Origin: Bradyrhizobium sp. CB2312
GTDB taxonomy: Bacteria; Pseudomonadota; Alphaproteobacteria; Rhizobiales; Xanthobacteraceae
DNA length: 64,000 nucleotides
Assembly: GCF_029714425.1 (NCBI RefSeq)
Contig: NZ_CP121668.1
Location: 8,577,501 to 8,641,500, forward strand
Direction: 5' to 3'
Shown here: piece by piece, positions 26,465 through 35,970 of the stretch
Numbering within the stretch: the stretch's first letter is position 1
Layout: every line of letters begins with the position of its first letter
Notes under the pieces: generated by a model
Databases searched by the model: none
What the model saw: only the letters and a program-made list of their open reading frames with translations
Told to the model about the DNA's origin: nothing
Program-made: the position numbers and the translations under genes

Positions 26465-27351
26465 TGTCCTCATCATTGTCTGTCTCCTCTTCGATTTCGC
26501 AACCAGCGGCTTCATCTCTGGTGTGGCAGCGGCTTCAGCGCAATCCCGTCTCCTTTGCGGCACTGTGCGTGATCATGCTGATCGCGGCGGCCGCGATATT
26601 GGCGCCGATCGTGGCGCCCTACGCGCCCGATGCCACCGACCCTGCAGCTTCTTTGCAGCCGCCTTCCTGGCACCATGCGCTTGGTACTGACGAGTTCGGA
26701 CGCGATCAACTCTCGCGAATCATTTTTGCGGCCCGAGTCGACCTGCTGGTTGCCTTTGCGGCAACGTTTGTTGCCGTTTCAATCGGAGGGTTGCTTGGAG
26801 CGGTCGTCGGATACAGCCGGGGGTGGGCTGATGCGATCGCGATGCGCGTCGTCGACGCTCTGATGGCCTTCCCGGCCTTCGTACTGGCCATGGGCATCAC
26901 GGCGGGGCTTGGCAATTCCACCACCAATGTCGCAATTGCCATCTCGATCACACAAATCCCGGCCTACCTGCGGCTGACCCGTGGAGAGATGCTTCGGCTT
27001 CGCGAGATGGAATATGCCGATGCTGCTCGCACGCTCGGCAATCCGACCTGGAGGATTGTGCTGATTCACCTGCTGCCGAACTGTCTTCCGCCGCTGATTG
27101 TGCAAGCGACGCTCTCGACGGGCTTTGCCCTTCTGACGATGGCCTCGCTCTCCTTCATTGGACTTGGAATTCAGCCGCCACAGAGCGAATGGGGCGTGAT
27201 GACCGCAGAAGGTGCCTCACAGATCGTTACCGGAGAATGGTGGCTGTTCCTGTTTCCCGGCCTTGCGATCATGACCTCCGTTCTCGCATTCAACCTTATC
27301 GGTGACGGATTGCGTGATTTGCTGGACCCGCGCATGAGGGGTTTGAGATGA
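26464..27351 (+). CDS. ABC importer permease (DppC-like)
   Basis: A 295-residue second permease of the DppC/OppC type. The family landmark HALGTDEFGRDQLSRIIFAAR lies near residue 76. The EAA loop is at LREMEYADAARTLGNPTWRIVLIHLLPN, and the C-terminus reads LIGDGLRDLLDPRMRGL. The ATG shares one base with the previous stop, and its own stop overlaps the next gene by 4 bp, so the operon is tightly coupled. Confidence 0.93.
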   Translation: MSSSLSVSSSISQPAASSLVWQRLQRNPVSFAALCVIMLIAAAAILAPIVAPYAPDATDPAASLQPPSWHHALGTDEFGRDQLSRIIFAARVDLLVAFAATFVAVSIGGLLGAVVGYSRGWADAIAMRVVDALMAFPAFVLAMGITAGLGNSTTNVAIAISITQIPAYLRLTRGEMLRLREMEYADAARTLGNPTWRIVLIHLLPNCLPPLIVQATLSTGFALLTMASLSFIGLGIQPPQSEWGVMTAEGASQIVTGEWWLFLFPGLAIMTSVLAFNLIGDGLRDLLDPRMRGLR

Positions 27352-28322
27352 CCGAGCTGCTTGAGATCTCTGATTTGACCGTCCATTTTGAGATCAACCA
27401 GGGCGCCATCGAAGCAGTCGACCACATCAACCTGACCATCCGCCGGGGGGAGGTTCTCGGGCTGGTCGGCGAGTCCGGGTCGGGAAAGTCGGTCACGTCT
27501 TTTGCCATTCTGCGCCTGATCCGTCCGCCAGGGCGTGTCTCCGGAAGGGTTCACTTTGACGGCGTAGACCTTGGCACGCTTTCTGAGGAAGAGATGCGGC
27601 GCATGCGCGGCGGAAAGATCGCGATGGTATCGCAGACGCCGCGAACCGCGCTCAACCCGCTCCTGACCGTTGGAAAGCAGATTTCACGCTTGCTGATGGT
27701 GCACGCCGGCTTGTCGCCACGAGAGGCCGACAAGAAGATGCTCGAGATGCTGCGCCTTGTCCGCATTCCGGCGCCCGAAAAGCGAGCCAAGCAATACCCG
27801 CATCAGCTCTCGGGAGGAATGTGTCAGCGGATCATGATCGCTATGGCGCTTGCAACCTCCCCTCAGCTCCTGCTCGCGGACGAGCCAACGACCGGGCTCG
27901 ACGTTTCGATCGCGGCCAAGATTCTTGATCTGCTGCGCGAATTGAGCGCGAAAACAGGTGCGGCGATCATGCTCGTCACGCACGATCTTGGCGTCGTTGC
28001 CGAGATCTGCGACCGCGTCGCCGTTATGCATGCCGGCCAGGTTGTTGAATGCGCGCCCGTGCGGGAGCTGTTCCATAATCCGGCCCATCCCTACACGAAG
28101 GCGCTCGTCCGATCGATACCGAGGGTCGATCGCGACGTCGTTCTAGAGCCCATACCAGGGTCGGTTCCTTCCCTGGTCAACCCGCCGAGCGGGTGCCGTT
28201 ACGCAGGGCGCTGTGAGTGGGTGATGGATCGCTGTCGCGCCGCACGCCCTACGATGATCGAGGCCGGTCCCGGCCATGTTGTAGCATGTTATGGATTCGA
28301 GGAACGCCGTGGCACTTGTTGA
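27348..28322 (+). CDS. ABC importer ATP-binding protein (DppD-like)
   Basis: A 324-residue ATPase of the peptide importer type. Walker A is GESGSGKS near residue 40, the signature is LSGGMCQRIMIAMAL (Met-Cys where Gln-Arg is usual), and Walker B is LLLADEPTTGLD. The C-terminal oligopeptide extension contains PSGCRYAGRCEWVMDRC, a cysteine pattern that in relatives can hold an Fe-S cluster. It pairs with the next ATPase. Confidence 0.93.
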   Translation: MTELLEISDLTVHFEINQGAIEAVDHINLTIRRGEVLGLVGESGSGKSVTSFAILRLIRPPGRVSGRVHFDGVDLGTLSEEEMRRMRGGKIAMVSQTPRTALNPLLTVGKQISRLLMVHAGLSPREADKKMLEMLRLVRIPAPEKRAKQYPHQLSGGMCQRIMIAMALATSPQLLLADEPTTGLDVSIAAKILDLLRELSAKTGAAIMLVTHDLGVVAEICDRVAVMHAGQVVECAPVRELFHNPAHPYTKALVRSIPRVDRDVVLEPIPGSVPSLVNPPSGCRYAGRCEWVMDRCRAARPTMIEAGPGHVVACYGFEERRGTC

Positions 28323-29283
28323 GATACGTGATCTGCAGATGCATTTTCCGCTCGGCGGGGTGGCCGGCACTCTCGCGCGCCTACGCGGTCAGGAACAGCC
28401 CGTCGTGCGGGCGGTCGATTCAGTCTCCTTCGATATAGAAGCCGGCGAGACGGTTGGATTGGTTGGCGAATCCGGCTGTGGAAAATCGACCGTCGCGCGT
28501 TGCTTGGTTCGGCTAGTCGAGCCGACGGCGGGATCCGTCCGCTATGATGGCACGGACATAGCGAGGCTTGATGCCCATGCCATGAAGCCGTTGCGCCGCG
28601 ATATCCAGATGGTGTTTCAGGATCCTACTGCCTCGCTCAATCCTAGACTAACGGTGAGACGGATGGTCGAGGAGGCCCTCACGCTCCATACCAAGCTTCC
28701 GGCGAAGGAGCGGCGCGAGCTCGTCGAGGAGCTCATGCAGGAGGTGGGGCTCGGCCGCGATCTGTTGGACCGGTATCCGCACGAGCTTTCGGGCGGTCAA
28801 CGCCAGCGGGTCAATATCGCCAGGGCGATTGCAACGAATCCCCGCTTCGTTGTTCTTGACGAGCCAACCTCCGCACTCGACGTATCGCTACGCTCGCGAG
28901 CAATTCTCCTGCTGGAGAAACTGCGCGAGCAACTCGGGTTGTCTTACCTGTTCATTTCACACGATCTGGCCACTGTGAAGTACCTGGCGAGCCGCGTTGC
29001 CGTGATGTATCTCGGCAGCATAGTGGAGATGTCGGGCACCAAGGATCTGTTTGCAAAGCCCTTGCATCCCTACTCGCGCGCTTTGCTAGCGGCCGTTCCA
29101 GTTCCGGATCCTGACGCAAAGCGCGACGATTTCGCTTTGTCGGGCGAAATTCCAAGCCCTATCGATATCGCGCCTGGATGCAGGCTGAGAGGTCGCTGTC
29201 CGTTGGCCAAACCTGTATGCGCGGAAAGACCGCCTTTGAAGGAGGTTGCGCCCGGCCGGTTCGTGGCCTGTCACCTGGTCTGA
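28291..29283 (+). CDS. ABC importer ATP-binding protein (DppF-like)
   Basis: A 330-residue second ATPase. Walker A is GESGCGKS, the signature [15 protein letters not shown], Walker [13 protein letters not shown], and the C-terminal extension includes [15 protein letters not shown]. The ATG at 28291 overlaps the previous gene by 32 bp. A GTG at 28309 with GAGG just upstream, giving a 14-bp overlap, is an equally good start. Last gene of the importer operon. Confidence 0.92.
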   Translation: MDSRNAVALVEIRDLQMHFPLGGVAGTLARLRGQEQPVVRAVDSVSFDIEAGETVGLVGESGCGKSTVARCLVRLVEPTAGSVRYDGTDIARLDAHAMKPLRRDIQMVFQDPTASLNPRLTVRRMVEEALTLHTKLPAKERRELVEELMQEVGLGRDLLDRYPHELSGGQRQRVNIARAIATNPRFVVLDEPTSALDVSLRSRAILLLEKLREQLGLSYLFISHDLATVKYLASRVAVMYLGSIVEMSGTKDLFAKPLHPYSRALLAAVPVPDPDAKRDDFALSGEIPSPIDIAPGCRLRGRCPLAKPVCAERPPLKEVAPGRFVACHLV

Positions 29284-29860
29284 TAAGGACGTCTATAAAT
29301 GTTAGAGCCGCGGTGCTGAGGAGCTCGAGTTCAAGATGGCTGTTGTCCGGTTTGTTTTTGCGGCATTGAAGCCTTGAGGTCAGCGCAGTTGACTATGAAC
29401 GAGTCGAACGCGACGTGGATTGTGTGTTTCCTTCGAAGTTGAAGTTGATCGTGAGCTATCGCACGCATCGAATCACCGAAACGACCTCTCCTGTGGCCCG
29501 CGGGACTATTGAGCGTAGACCCATCGTGCGGTCTGCGAGGCTGAACTCGCTGTCGCAGGCAAGCGAACTGATCGACGACCTTTACGAGAAGCATTTGGTT
29601 GGATAAATCGAAGACGGTATCGGTCTGGTCGGAACGTATCGAGCCGTGACACCCGCGACGAGGCGCTTGGTCTGGATGCGTCTGCTTCGGATCTACTCGT
29701 TCTGATGCACCTACGCCCTGATCATCCGCGCCGGTTCTGAGGAAGAGCCCGGGGGATGCTTCACGTAGATTCAATCACCCTATAAAAGGGGCCAAGCCAA
29801 CAAACACGAATTCTCGGCTTCGGCTGGGCAAGATTGCAGGCCGGATGCCCTTCGCGTCCT
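29284..29860. other. Spacer after the importer operon, no recognisable gene
   Basis: Only short frames with no family resemblance occur on either strand (for example 29331-29774 minus and 29415-29606 plus). Probably degraded DNA between two convergent units. Confidence 0.5.
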
Positions 29861-29892
29861 TAAAAAAAGGGCCACTCCAAGGAGCGGCCCTT
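29861..29892 (-). terminator. Rho-independent terminator of ald
   Basis: On the minus strand AAGGGCC and GGCCCTT flank a GC-rich inner stem (GGAG/CTCC) and are followed by seven T residues. It sits about 40 bp after the alanine dehydrogenase stop. Confidence 0.75.
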
Positions 29893-29929
29893 AAGTGAGG
29901 GAGGAAACGTCCCATAGGGACTTCTGGGA

Positions 29930-31042
29930 TCAGGCCGCAGCCTGTTCGATCGGGGAGAATGGCAGGCCTAGGCTCTCGGCTACAGTCCTGTAAGTGAGCC
30001 GGCCGCGATAGATATTGAGGCCAGCGCGCAGATGCGGATTTTCGAGGACCGCCGCGAAACCCTTGTTGGCGAGCGCCAACCCGAACGGCAGTGTGGCATT
30101 GTTCAGTGCTTGGCTTGACGTGAGCGGGACGGCTCCGGGCATATTGGCGACGCAATAGTGAATTACGCCATCGACCTCGTAAGTTGGATCCGCGTGCGTG
30201 GTCGGGCGCGATGTTTCGAAGCAGCCCCCTTGATCGATGGCGACGTCAACGATGACGGAGCCCTTGCGCATTGATGCCAGCATGCTGCGGCTGACGAGTT
30301 TCGGCGCGCTTGCACCGGGAACGAGGACCGCGCCGATGACAACGTCTGCTGCAAAGACTTCCTCTTCGACGGCGTCTATGGTCGAGAATCTGGTACGAAC
30401 GCGGCCTTCGAACAGTTCATCCAGCTCGCGAAGGCGCGGGATCGAGCGGTCGAGGATCGTGACCTCGGCACCCAGGCCGGCGGCTATTCGGGCCGCATGA
30501 CTCCCAACGACGCCGCCTCCGATCACGACGATGCGAGCCGGCTGCACGCCAGGAACGCCGCCAATCAACAGCCCCCGCCCGCCGGTATAGCGCGTCAGGG
30601 CGCGGCCTGCCGCTTCGACCGCAAGCCTTCCCGCAACTTCGCTCATCGGCGCGAGCAGCGGAAGCCCGCCATGCGCATCCGTCACCGTCTCATAGGCGAT
30701 GGCGGTGCATCCAGATTCGAGGAGTCCCTTCGCCTGTTCCGGGTCTGGCGCCAGATGCAGGTAGGTGAAAAGGATCTGCCCCTCTCGCAGCTCAGTCCAT
30801 TCGGAGGGTTGGGGCTCCTTCACCTTTACGATCATCTCGCTCGATGCGAAGACCTCACGAGCTGAGCCGACAATCGATGCGCCGGCGTTGCGATAATTGT
30901 CATCGCTCGCGCCAATGCCGGCACCCGCATTGGTCTCGACCAGTACACTGTGACCGGCAGCTACATATTCTCGGACGGCGCCAGGGGTTAGACCCACGCG
31001 GTATTCGTGCGTCTTGATTTCCTTAGGCACCCCGACCTTCAT
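29930..31042 (-). CDS. ald: Alanine dehydrogenase
   Basis: A 370-residue NAD-dependent L-alanine dehydrogenase (alanine to pyruvate plus ammonia, reversible). The N-terminus MKVGVPKEIKTHEYRVGLTP and GAGIGASDDNYRNAGA are diagnostic. The NAD motif is VVIGGGVVGSHAARIAAGLG, and HYCVANMPGAVPLTSS is conserved near the C-terminus. The ATG at 31042 has GAGGAG upstream. It stands alone with its own terminator. In rhizobia this enzyme takes part in alanine metabolism of bacteroids and free-living cells. Confidence 0.97.
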   Translation of the reverse strand: MKVGVPKEIKTHEYRVGLTPGAVREYVAAGHSVLVETNAGAGIGASDDNYRNAGASIVGSAREVFASSEMIVKVKEPQPSEWTELREGQILFTYLHLAPDPEQAKGLLESGCTAIAYETVTDAHGGLPLLAPMSEVAGRLAVEAAGRALTRYTGGRGLLIGGVPGVQPARIVVIGGGVVGSHAARIAAGLGAEVTILDRSIPRLRELDELFEGRVRTRFSTIDAVEEEVFAADVVIGAVLVPGASAPKLVSRSMLASMRKGSVIVDVAIDQGGCFETSRPTTHADPTYEVDGVIHYCVANMPGAVPLTSSQALNNATLPFGLALANKGFAAVLENPHLRAGLNIYRGRLTYRTVAESLGLPFSPIEQAAA

Positions 31043-31434
31043 ATGCAATCTCCTCGTTGGACGCCCCCCTTCTAGTCGAAAGGCCAAGTTGTTTCTCTGC
31101 AAAATCGGGGAGAACGGGCGGCATAACGGCGAGAATCTCCGCTCTCCGAGGGCATCTTGCAGAATTCCAAGCAGTCGCTGTCCTGTCCTTTCTCAGGGGG
31201 CGCGGCGCGCGGCCAGAATCCGATTGCGGCGAGTGGCCGCTCGGGGCTCAGTTCTTGAGGCATGCGCCACAAGCGTCCGATTGCTGCTGATGATGCAGCC
31301 AAAGGCGAAGGTGCGCCTGCCCGTGGCGTTTTCCCGCCCAGAGCCGGCTCAAGGGCAGCAGCGCCAGCGCAGCGACGCCAGCTGTTCCTGCACGACGGGC
31401 TCGTTGCAATCGTGCAGTGGTACCGAGCGCGCGC

Positions 31435-31527
31435 ATGACGGACGGCAAGGGCTTCAACGTCGATCTGATCGGCCTACCCGGCGGCGGACGGCGCGCCATC
31501 CGCGTGCGTAAGGAAGCCAGTGGCTGA
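31435..31527 (+). pseudogene. Relic of a small conserved ICE protein
   Basis: A 30-codon frame, beginning MTDGKGFNVDLIGLP and ending in stop, resembles the C-terminal half of the small protein at 34865 (NGKGFNIHLSSLPL there). The N-terminal half is missing. Such proteins are frequent next to methylase and partition genes of rhizobial integrative elements. Confidence 0.45.
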
Positions 31528-31683
31528 TCATATCATCAGGAGCCTGAGGACACCGACGTGGCTCTGTGCGAATCTTCCCGGAGCAGCGGCGAGGCCCGCT
31601 GGCGTGGCAAGGGAGACCATCCTCAAGCCTTGGAATGGTTGAAGTCCGTTGAGAGCTGATGACCCGCAAGGTCCAGAGCTACT

Positions 31684-31716
31684 TGCCCCGCATTGGAAAC
31701 GATGCGGGGCACTTTT
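31684..31716 (+). terminator. Hairpin with short T-run
   Basis: TGCCCCGCAT and ATGCGGGGCA form a perfect 10-bp stem around an 8-base loop, followed by CTTTTGTTG. It would stop plus-strand transcription, but no intact plus-strand gene precedes it, so it may survive from a lost gene. Confidence 0.5.
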
Positions 31717-31734
31717 GTTGAACTAATTTCGGGC

Positions 31735-32436
31735 TCAGCCTTTAGGTTCGCTGCATTTCAGAGATGCATCAGAAGTGGTCGCCTTTGCTGGTGAAGCACC
31801 TCCGACGGAGTTTTTGAGCAGATCGCCAAATCTTTGTTTCTCCTCGGCAGGGCCGATTACCGCCCAGTACGAGACGATCGTGCAGTGCCCATCCTTGTCG
31901 TGGCCCCACCCGGTAAGGTTTCCAATGAAGATGTCGTCGTTATCCGTTTCGAGCCGCTGCCCAACAAATGCGCCCATCCCTAGCTTGTCAGTGCTCGAAA
32001 TGTACGTGAACATCAAAAGATCTCCGGAACGGGAGCCCTTCACTTTGAAGTTGCGGGGATTCCCTTTTCTGTTGGTACGCTCGGCAACGTCTCGATCCTG
32101 GATCATCCTTCCAGAGGCCAGAACGTGCCGGGACACTAGGAATTCGTATTGATCGGCAGGACCATCAGAAGGATCAGTGTAGATGTACAGCGCCTGCTCA
32201 AGACTCATCAGCCGTATGAGCCAAGGGATGACGTTTTGCTCGAACGGGTCACGAATAAAGCCGACGACAACGGCTGCCACGACAAAACCTAGCGCTGCTT
32301 TCAGGCCCTGACGCGCCAGATCAGGCGCCAGCGGCCGCACCGCGTCGCGAGCCCGCTTCCAATACCTTTTTGCGAGCAGAAATCTCGGAGGTAATACGAG
32401 CTCTTTGCCAGCTCGTGTCTTGCGCGAATTGCCCAT
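31735..32436 (-). CDS. Hypothetical membrane-anchored protein
   Basis: A 233-residue protein of no family I recognise. A basic N-terminus is followed by one hydrophobic segment (LKAALGFVVAAVVVGFI, residues about 49-65) and a soluble part with an Asp/Gly-rich stretch (FIGNLTGWGHDKDGH). Most of it probably faces the periplasm. The ATG at 32436 has GGGAG upstream; the frame runs back to 32490. It is downstream of three other unknown minus-strand genes. Confidence 0.65.
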   Translation of the reverse strand: MGNSRKTRAGKELVLPPRFLLAKRYWKRARDAVRPLAPDLARQGLKAALGFVVAAVVVGFIRDPFEQNVIPWLIRLMSLEQALYIYTDPSDGPADQYEFLVSRHVLASGRMIQDRDVAERTNRKGNPRNFKVKGSRSGDLLMFTYISSTDKLGMGAFVGQRLETDNDDIFIGNLTGWGHDKDGHCTIVSYWAVIGPAEEKQRFGDLLKNSVGGASPAKATTSDASLKCSEPKG

Positions 32437-32709
32437 GCTCCCACCCCAAAGAACTTCTCGGGCGCAAAACGCCCGAGAAGCCTTTTGCATCCTTAACCGC
32501 CGCAGAGCGTCGAGTTTGCCCTGACGATGACCGGTGCCGACGGACGAGAGCTGCGCATCAGATCCTCCATGCGAGCAGTAGAGTTGCTCGCTCTCATCAT
32601 GTTGGAAGGCGAAAGGAGCGGTTCAAGAGAGTCGATAAAAAAACCAGAGCTTTCCGGTAAGTGCCGGATATTATTTGCTTCCCATCACCTACCGCATCGC
32701 AAACAGCTA

Positions 32710-33093
32710 CTATAGTCCTATGCTTACCGCGACATTACAGGCGCGCCCCACGCCATCTGCCATTCGAAAACAGCGAATACTCGGGCAACTCGAGTCGGAG
32801 AATTTCAGGCGTTTCGCCACGACGTCCGCGCTCCTACAGTCCAAAAATACAACAACCGTCTGACAAAGAGCCGAAGCACCAGCTGCGCTAGCGGCCAAGG
32901 CATTGAAGGTGCTCTGCAGGTTATAGGCAGCTCCCAGGGCGTTGAGCTTTTCAGCCTCTTCCCTCATCCCAATCGTCCCTTTGACTCCGGCAAACTTGTT
33001 TCCTGAATTCACCTTCGCAGACAAGAACCACAAACTGGCGGCCAGGATCGCTAGAGCGGCCGTCGCCAAATTGAAGAAGTGCTTCGCTGTCAA
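32710..33093 (-). CDS. Hypothetical small membrane protein
   Basis: About 127 residues beginning LTAKHFFNLATAALAILAA with a clear N-terminal membrane helix, then a Lys/Glu segment and a second weakly hydrophobic part. No family recognised. The start is inferred as a TTG at 33093 behind GGGGGAAAG; the frame is open to 33198. The C-terminal part reads less like protein, so the gene may be shortened or frameshifted. Confidence 0.4.
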   Translation of the reverse strand: MTAKHFFNLATAALAILAASLWFLSAKVNSGNKFAGVKGTIGMREEAEKLNALGAAYNLQSTFNALAASAAGASALCQTVVVFLDCRSADVVAKRLKFSDSSCPSIRCFRMADGVGRACNVAVSIGL

Positions 33094-33128
33094 TCTTTCC
33101 CCCGTATGTTTGCGAGCCGCGGGGCCAT

Positions 33129-33401
33129 CTAACGGCAGCGCACCTTCGCATAGATGGTGCAGCCCTGCGTCCCGTCGCAGAACAAGACCTCTTTCCATCC
33201 GGAGGGGTCACAGTCGCCCTCCCAGCATTTATGGTTCGGAGGAAGGGTGCTGCAATCCCGGTGCGGGCCGTCGCGCAGAATACCGGCGATAGCTCCCGCC
33301 CTCATTATTGCTTGCGCCTCTTCAGGCGTCTTCCGCTCCGTTGCGTAGCCCAGCTGATGCGCTTCCTCGACCGACTGCGGAATCCTTACGGCGCCTGCCA
33401 T
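33129..33401 (-). CDS. Hypothetical six-cysteine protein
   Basis: A 90-residue protein, not recognised. The first half is Ala/Glu-rich and helical (VEEAHQLGYATERKTPEEAQ), the second half holds six Cys spaced through CSTLPPNHKCWEGDCD, VLFCDGTQGC and VRC. No signal peptide is visible. Its ATG directly follows the stop of the lipoprotein gene, so the two are cotranscribed. Confidence 0.6.
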   Translation of the reverse strand: MAGAVRIPQSVEEAHQLGYATERKTPEEAQAIMRAGAIAGILRDGPHRDCSTLPPNHKCWEGDCDPSGWKEVLFCDGTQGCTIYAKVRCR

Positions 33402-34199
33402 TTACGGCCCTCCTTTGCGAATGGCTGCCGCGACGGCTTGTCCGATCAGTGCGGCGTTGTGGATTGCGGCGGCTTCGGCGGCGGCGGCGTCCCCAGGCGG
33501 TGCGATGGTGATGGTCACATCGTGGGTACGTGTGCGCGTAGCGTTCACGAATGGAGAGTCCGGGTTGGCCGTAAACTCCACCAGCTTCCACGTTGGCGTA
33601 ACCGAACCACCATAAACAACCACGAAGGTCACCTCGTAGCTGAATGCGCTGTAAGGACCAATGATTGTTCCTGGCACGGTCGACAAGAAGATCTTCTTAT
33701 CCAGGAACTGGCCGATCTTGAGATCTCCCTCGATCAGTATCTCTCCTGGCCTCTCGCACGGATTTACAATCGGCCGAGCTGAGCGCAGCTCCCTGAGCGG
33801 GTAAGTGAAGGAGATCGTTTCAATTCTTGTCGCTTCTGAAGAGGCATTCACTCCAGCGCCGAGCGTGAATGACCTCGTATCGGAAAGAGTTCGCACCCAC
33901 GACAGGCCTGGGTTCGCGCTGCCCTTCTCATCAACGGTCAACTTTAGAGTAACTGTTGCCAACCAGTCTTTGATCCAATCAGCCTTGTTGCCGCTCCGTT
34001 GACCCGCCCCATAGTATTTCCGGATCGCATCATCCGCTCCCTTGTGCAGCTCGCACTTGATGTGGTTGATGATACGATTTTCTGTAATTTTCTGGCTTTC
34101 AGGAGGCTCGTGCCACTCCTGCATCTCCGGGACGTAAGCCCCGCAGCCCCCAAAAAGGGCAATAGCTGCCGCGCAAAGCAGAAGCCCACAAATCCGCAT
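33402..34199 (-). CDS. Putative outer-membrane lipoprotein
   Basis: A 265-residue protein with a type II signal peptide: MRICGLLLCAAAIALFGGC has the lipobox LFGGC with Cys19 as the lipidated residue. The mature part has beta-rich segments (SFTLGAGVNASSEATRIETI; FSYEVTFVVVYGG) and an Ala-rich end. No named family, but the layout suggests an outer-membrane-anchored protein of unknown role. First of four minus-strand genes of unknown function. Confidence 0.75.
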   Translation of the reverse strand: MRICGLLLCAAAIALFGGCGAYVPEMQEWHEPPESQKITENRIINHIKCELHKGADDAIRKYYGAGQRSGNKADWIKDWLATVTLKLTVDEKGSANPGLSWVRTLSDTRSFTLGAGVNASSEATRIETISFTYPLRELRSARPIVNPCERPGEILIEGDLKIGQFLDKKIFLSTVPGTIIGPYSAFSYEVTFVVVYGGSVTPTWKLVEFTANPDSPFVNATRTRTHDVTITIAPPGDAAAAEAAAIHNAALIGQAVAAAIRKGGP

Positions 34200-34864
34200 G
34201 ATGAAAACCGCTCAACGAAAACTAAACTACTGCATGTCGACACACTCTCGGCTTGGTCGCAACGGCTCCCGATCGGGCGGCATCACAGAATCTTCAGTTG
34301 TATCAATTTCGCAACATTGGGTTGAGCCCTGCTCAGCTTGCAGTTGCGACGCCGCTAAAACGCGAAATCGCATCTGCCGGTAAGACAGAAGGCTCAGGCG
34401 ATCCTTTTATCGTGGCCTGCCCGCCAACCAGCATCCATCGCACGATCTGAGAAGCCACGCCTGATCGTGCCTTGAGGCCGATTCGATCACCCGCCTCCGC
34501 CTACGGTGCGAAACGTTCGGCGGTTTAACGATCAGGGTCCATTCGCAGCTGGGATTCAGCAAGCAGTATCCAGACGCCAGGGCGGCGAAGATGACCAGGT
34601 CGGCCTGTCTTCGCCCACGGACCAACAAACTCATTCTGGCTCGGTTCTGCGTCTCAGGCCCACTCCCGTGTGAAGGCTGCATCCACTCCGCTGCCTAGAG
34701 GACTGGGAATTTGGACCCGAAGCGCATCAGGGCAAGCCATCCGACTGTCTGCCGGAGGGTCCCTCGGTCGGAGCCTCCTTGCCCCGCCGCTCATCCTTTG
34801 TGTCCTATGACTTCCCGTCCGGCAACGAATGGCGCGGCCGGTTAAACCAGCGGGAGTACGAAAG
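34200..34864. other. Intergenic region, nothing recognised
   Basis: Only short frames without resemblance to known families. Probably promoter of the lipoprotein cluster on one side and mobile-element debris on the other. Confidence 0.45.
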
Positions 34865-35070
34865 ATGAAACGCGACGAAAATTACCAAGCGCCGCATGGG
34901 GTCTATATGGTCGAGGGTGAAGGCGAAGCCTTCTGGACCAGGATCGGCACAGCATGGCCTCACAAAAACGGCAAGGGATTCAACATCCACCTCAGCAGCT
35001 TGCCACTCACGGACGCCTCGTCATCCGTGAGCCGAAGGCAGCCAAGGGCGACGCGGAGGTGGGGCAATGA
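34865..35070 (+). pseudogene. Small conserved ICE protein, frameshifted
   Basis: Begins MKRDENYQAPHGVYMVEG, then FWTRIGTAWPHKNGKGFNIHL. After LPL the frame is lost; a shifted frame continues with DGRLVIREPKAAKGDAEVGQ. This is a small protein often found just ahead of the DNA methylase of rhizobial integrative elements. One indel separates the halves, so it is probably inactive. Confidence 0.6.
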
Positions 35071-35127
35071 GCCCCCGCCGCCACGCGGCGCTACCGCGTC
35101 CGTCTCAACGACAGGGATTTTCGCGAC

Positions 35128-35271
35128 ATGATTGTCCTCGCCATCAGCAAGGAAGCGGCAATCGTCAAGTCAATTGCCATCAACGACCTAACTGGCCTCG
35201 GTCAGTTGTCCACCAGCCCGAGCGATGTGGATTGGGATGCGAGCGTTGTCAGCCTGCAGGTGCTCTCATGA
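35128..35271 (+). pseudogene. Remnant of the small gene preceding the methylase
   Basis: A 47-codon frame ending VVSLQVLS overlaps the methylase ATG by 4 bp. A related stretch in the shifted frame upstream (YRVRLNDRDFRD) suggests the 5' end was lost to an indel. Family not recognised. Confidence 0.4.
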
Positions 35272-35970
35272 GCGACCTCTTTCGCAACACAGTCGTTCAC
35301 GGAAACTGCATCAATGTGATGCACGAGATGAAAGTCCGCCTGGGTGGACTTCATCCTCACCGCCCCGCCCTACCTGTGCCGCTACCAGTCCCGCGATGGG
35401 CGGACCATCGCCAACAACGACCGCGACGGCTGGCTGATGCCTTTGCCGAAATGCACCGCGTATTGAATTGTGCCTAGCTTGTACGGCTGGAATGCCGCCG
35501 ACAAGCTCATCGGCGCCTGCGTAGCGGGATGCCGAATGGTGGGCCATATCGTCTTCACCAAGCGCTACGCTTCCTCGTCGCGCTTCGTGCTGAGCAAGCA
35601 GGAGCGGCCCTACCCGCTCGCCAAGGGTGAGCCCGCGCGACCGTGAAAGCCAATCGACGACGCGCGCGACTGGCGCTACACCGGTAATCGGCTTCATCCA
35701 ATTCAGAAGCCAATCAAAGTCTTCCGTCCTCTTATTGAAGCGCTCTGTCCAGCGAGCGGGCTGGTGCTCGACCCGTTCTACGCGTCGGTCTTCACCCTGA
35801 TCGGCGCGCAAATGACGAGCCGTGATTATGCCGACATCGTATTGGATGCGCAGCATTGCGAAACTGTTCGTATGCGGGTGGCCTGCAATGAGTTGCGCAG
35901 TTTCGCGACCCTGCCCCGGCTCGCGAGCCGAGGCACATCCTTTGCGTTTCGGTCTAGGAGCGCTCCGAGC
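35268..35970 (+). pseudogene. DNA (N4/N6) methyltransferase pseudogene
   Basis: Translated pieces in several frames match the DNA methylase of rhizobial plasmids and ICEs: MSDLFRNTVVHGNCINVMHEM, VDFILTAPPYLCRY (DPPY-type motif with Asp changed to Ala), FAEMHRVL, GHIVFTKRYASSSRFV, NRLHPIQKPIKVFRPLIEAL and LVLDPFYASVFT (SAM motif, normally DPFAGSG). At least three frameshifts or stops interrupt it. Confidence 0.8.

Larger units (their letters stand above)
31043..31734. other. Region with a relic of a small ICE gene
   Basis: No complete gene seen. It contains the fragment at 31435-31527 and a hairpin at 31684-31716. The rest resembles decayed mobile-element DNA. Confidence 0.5.
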
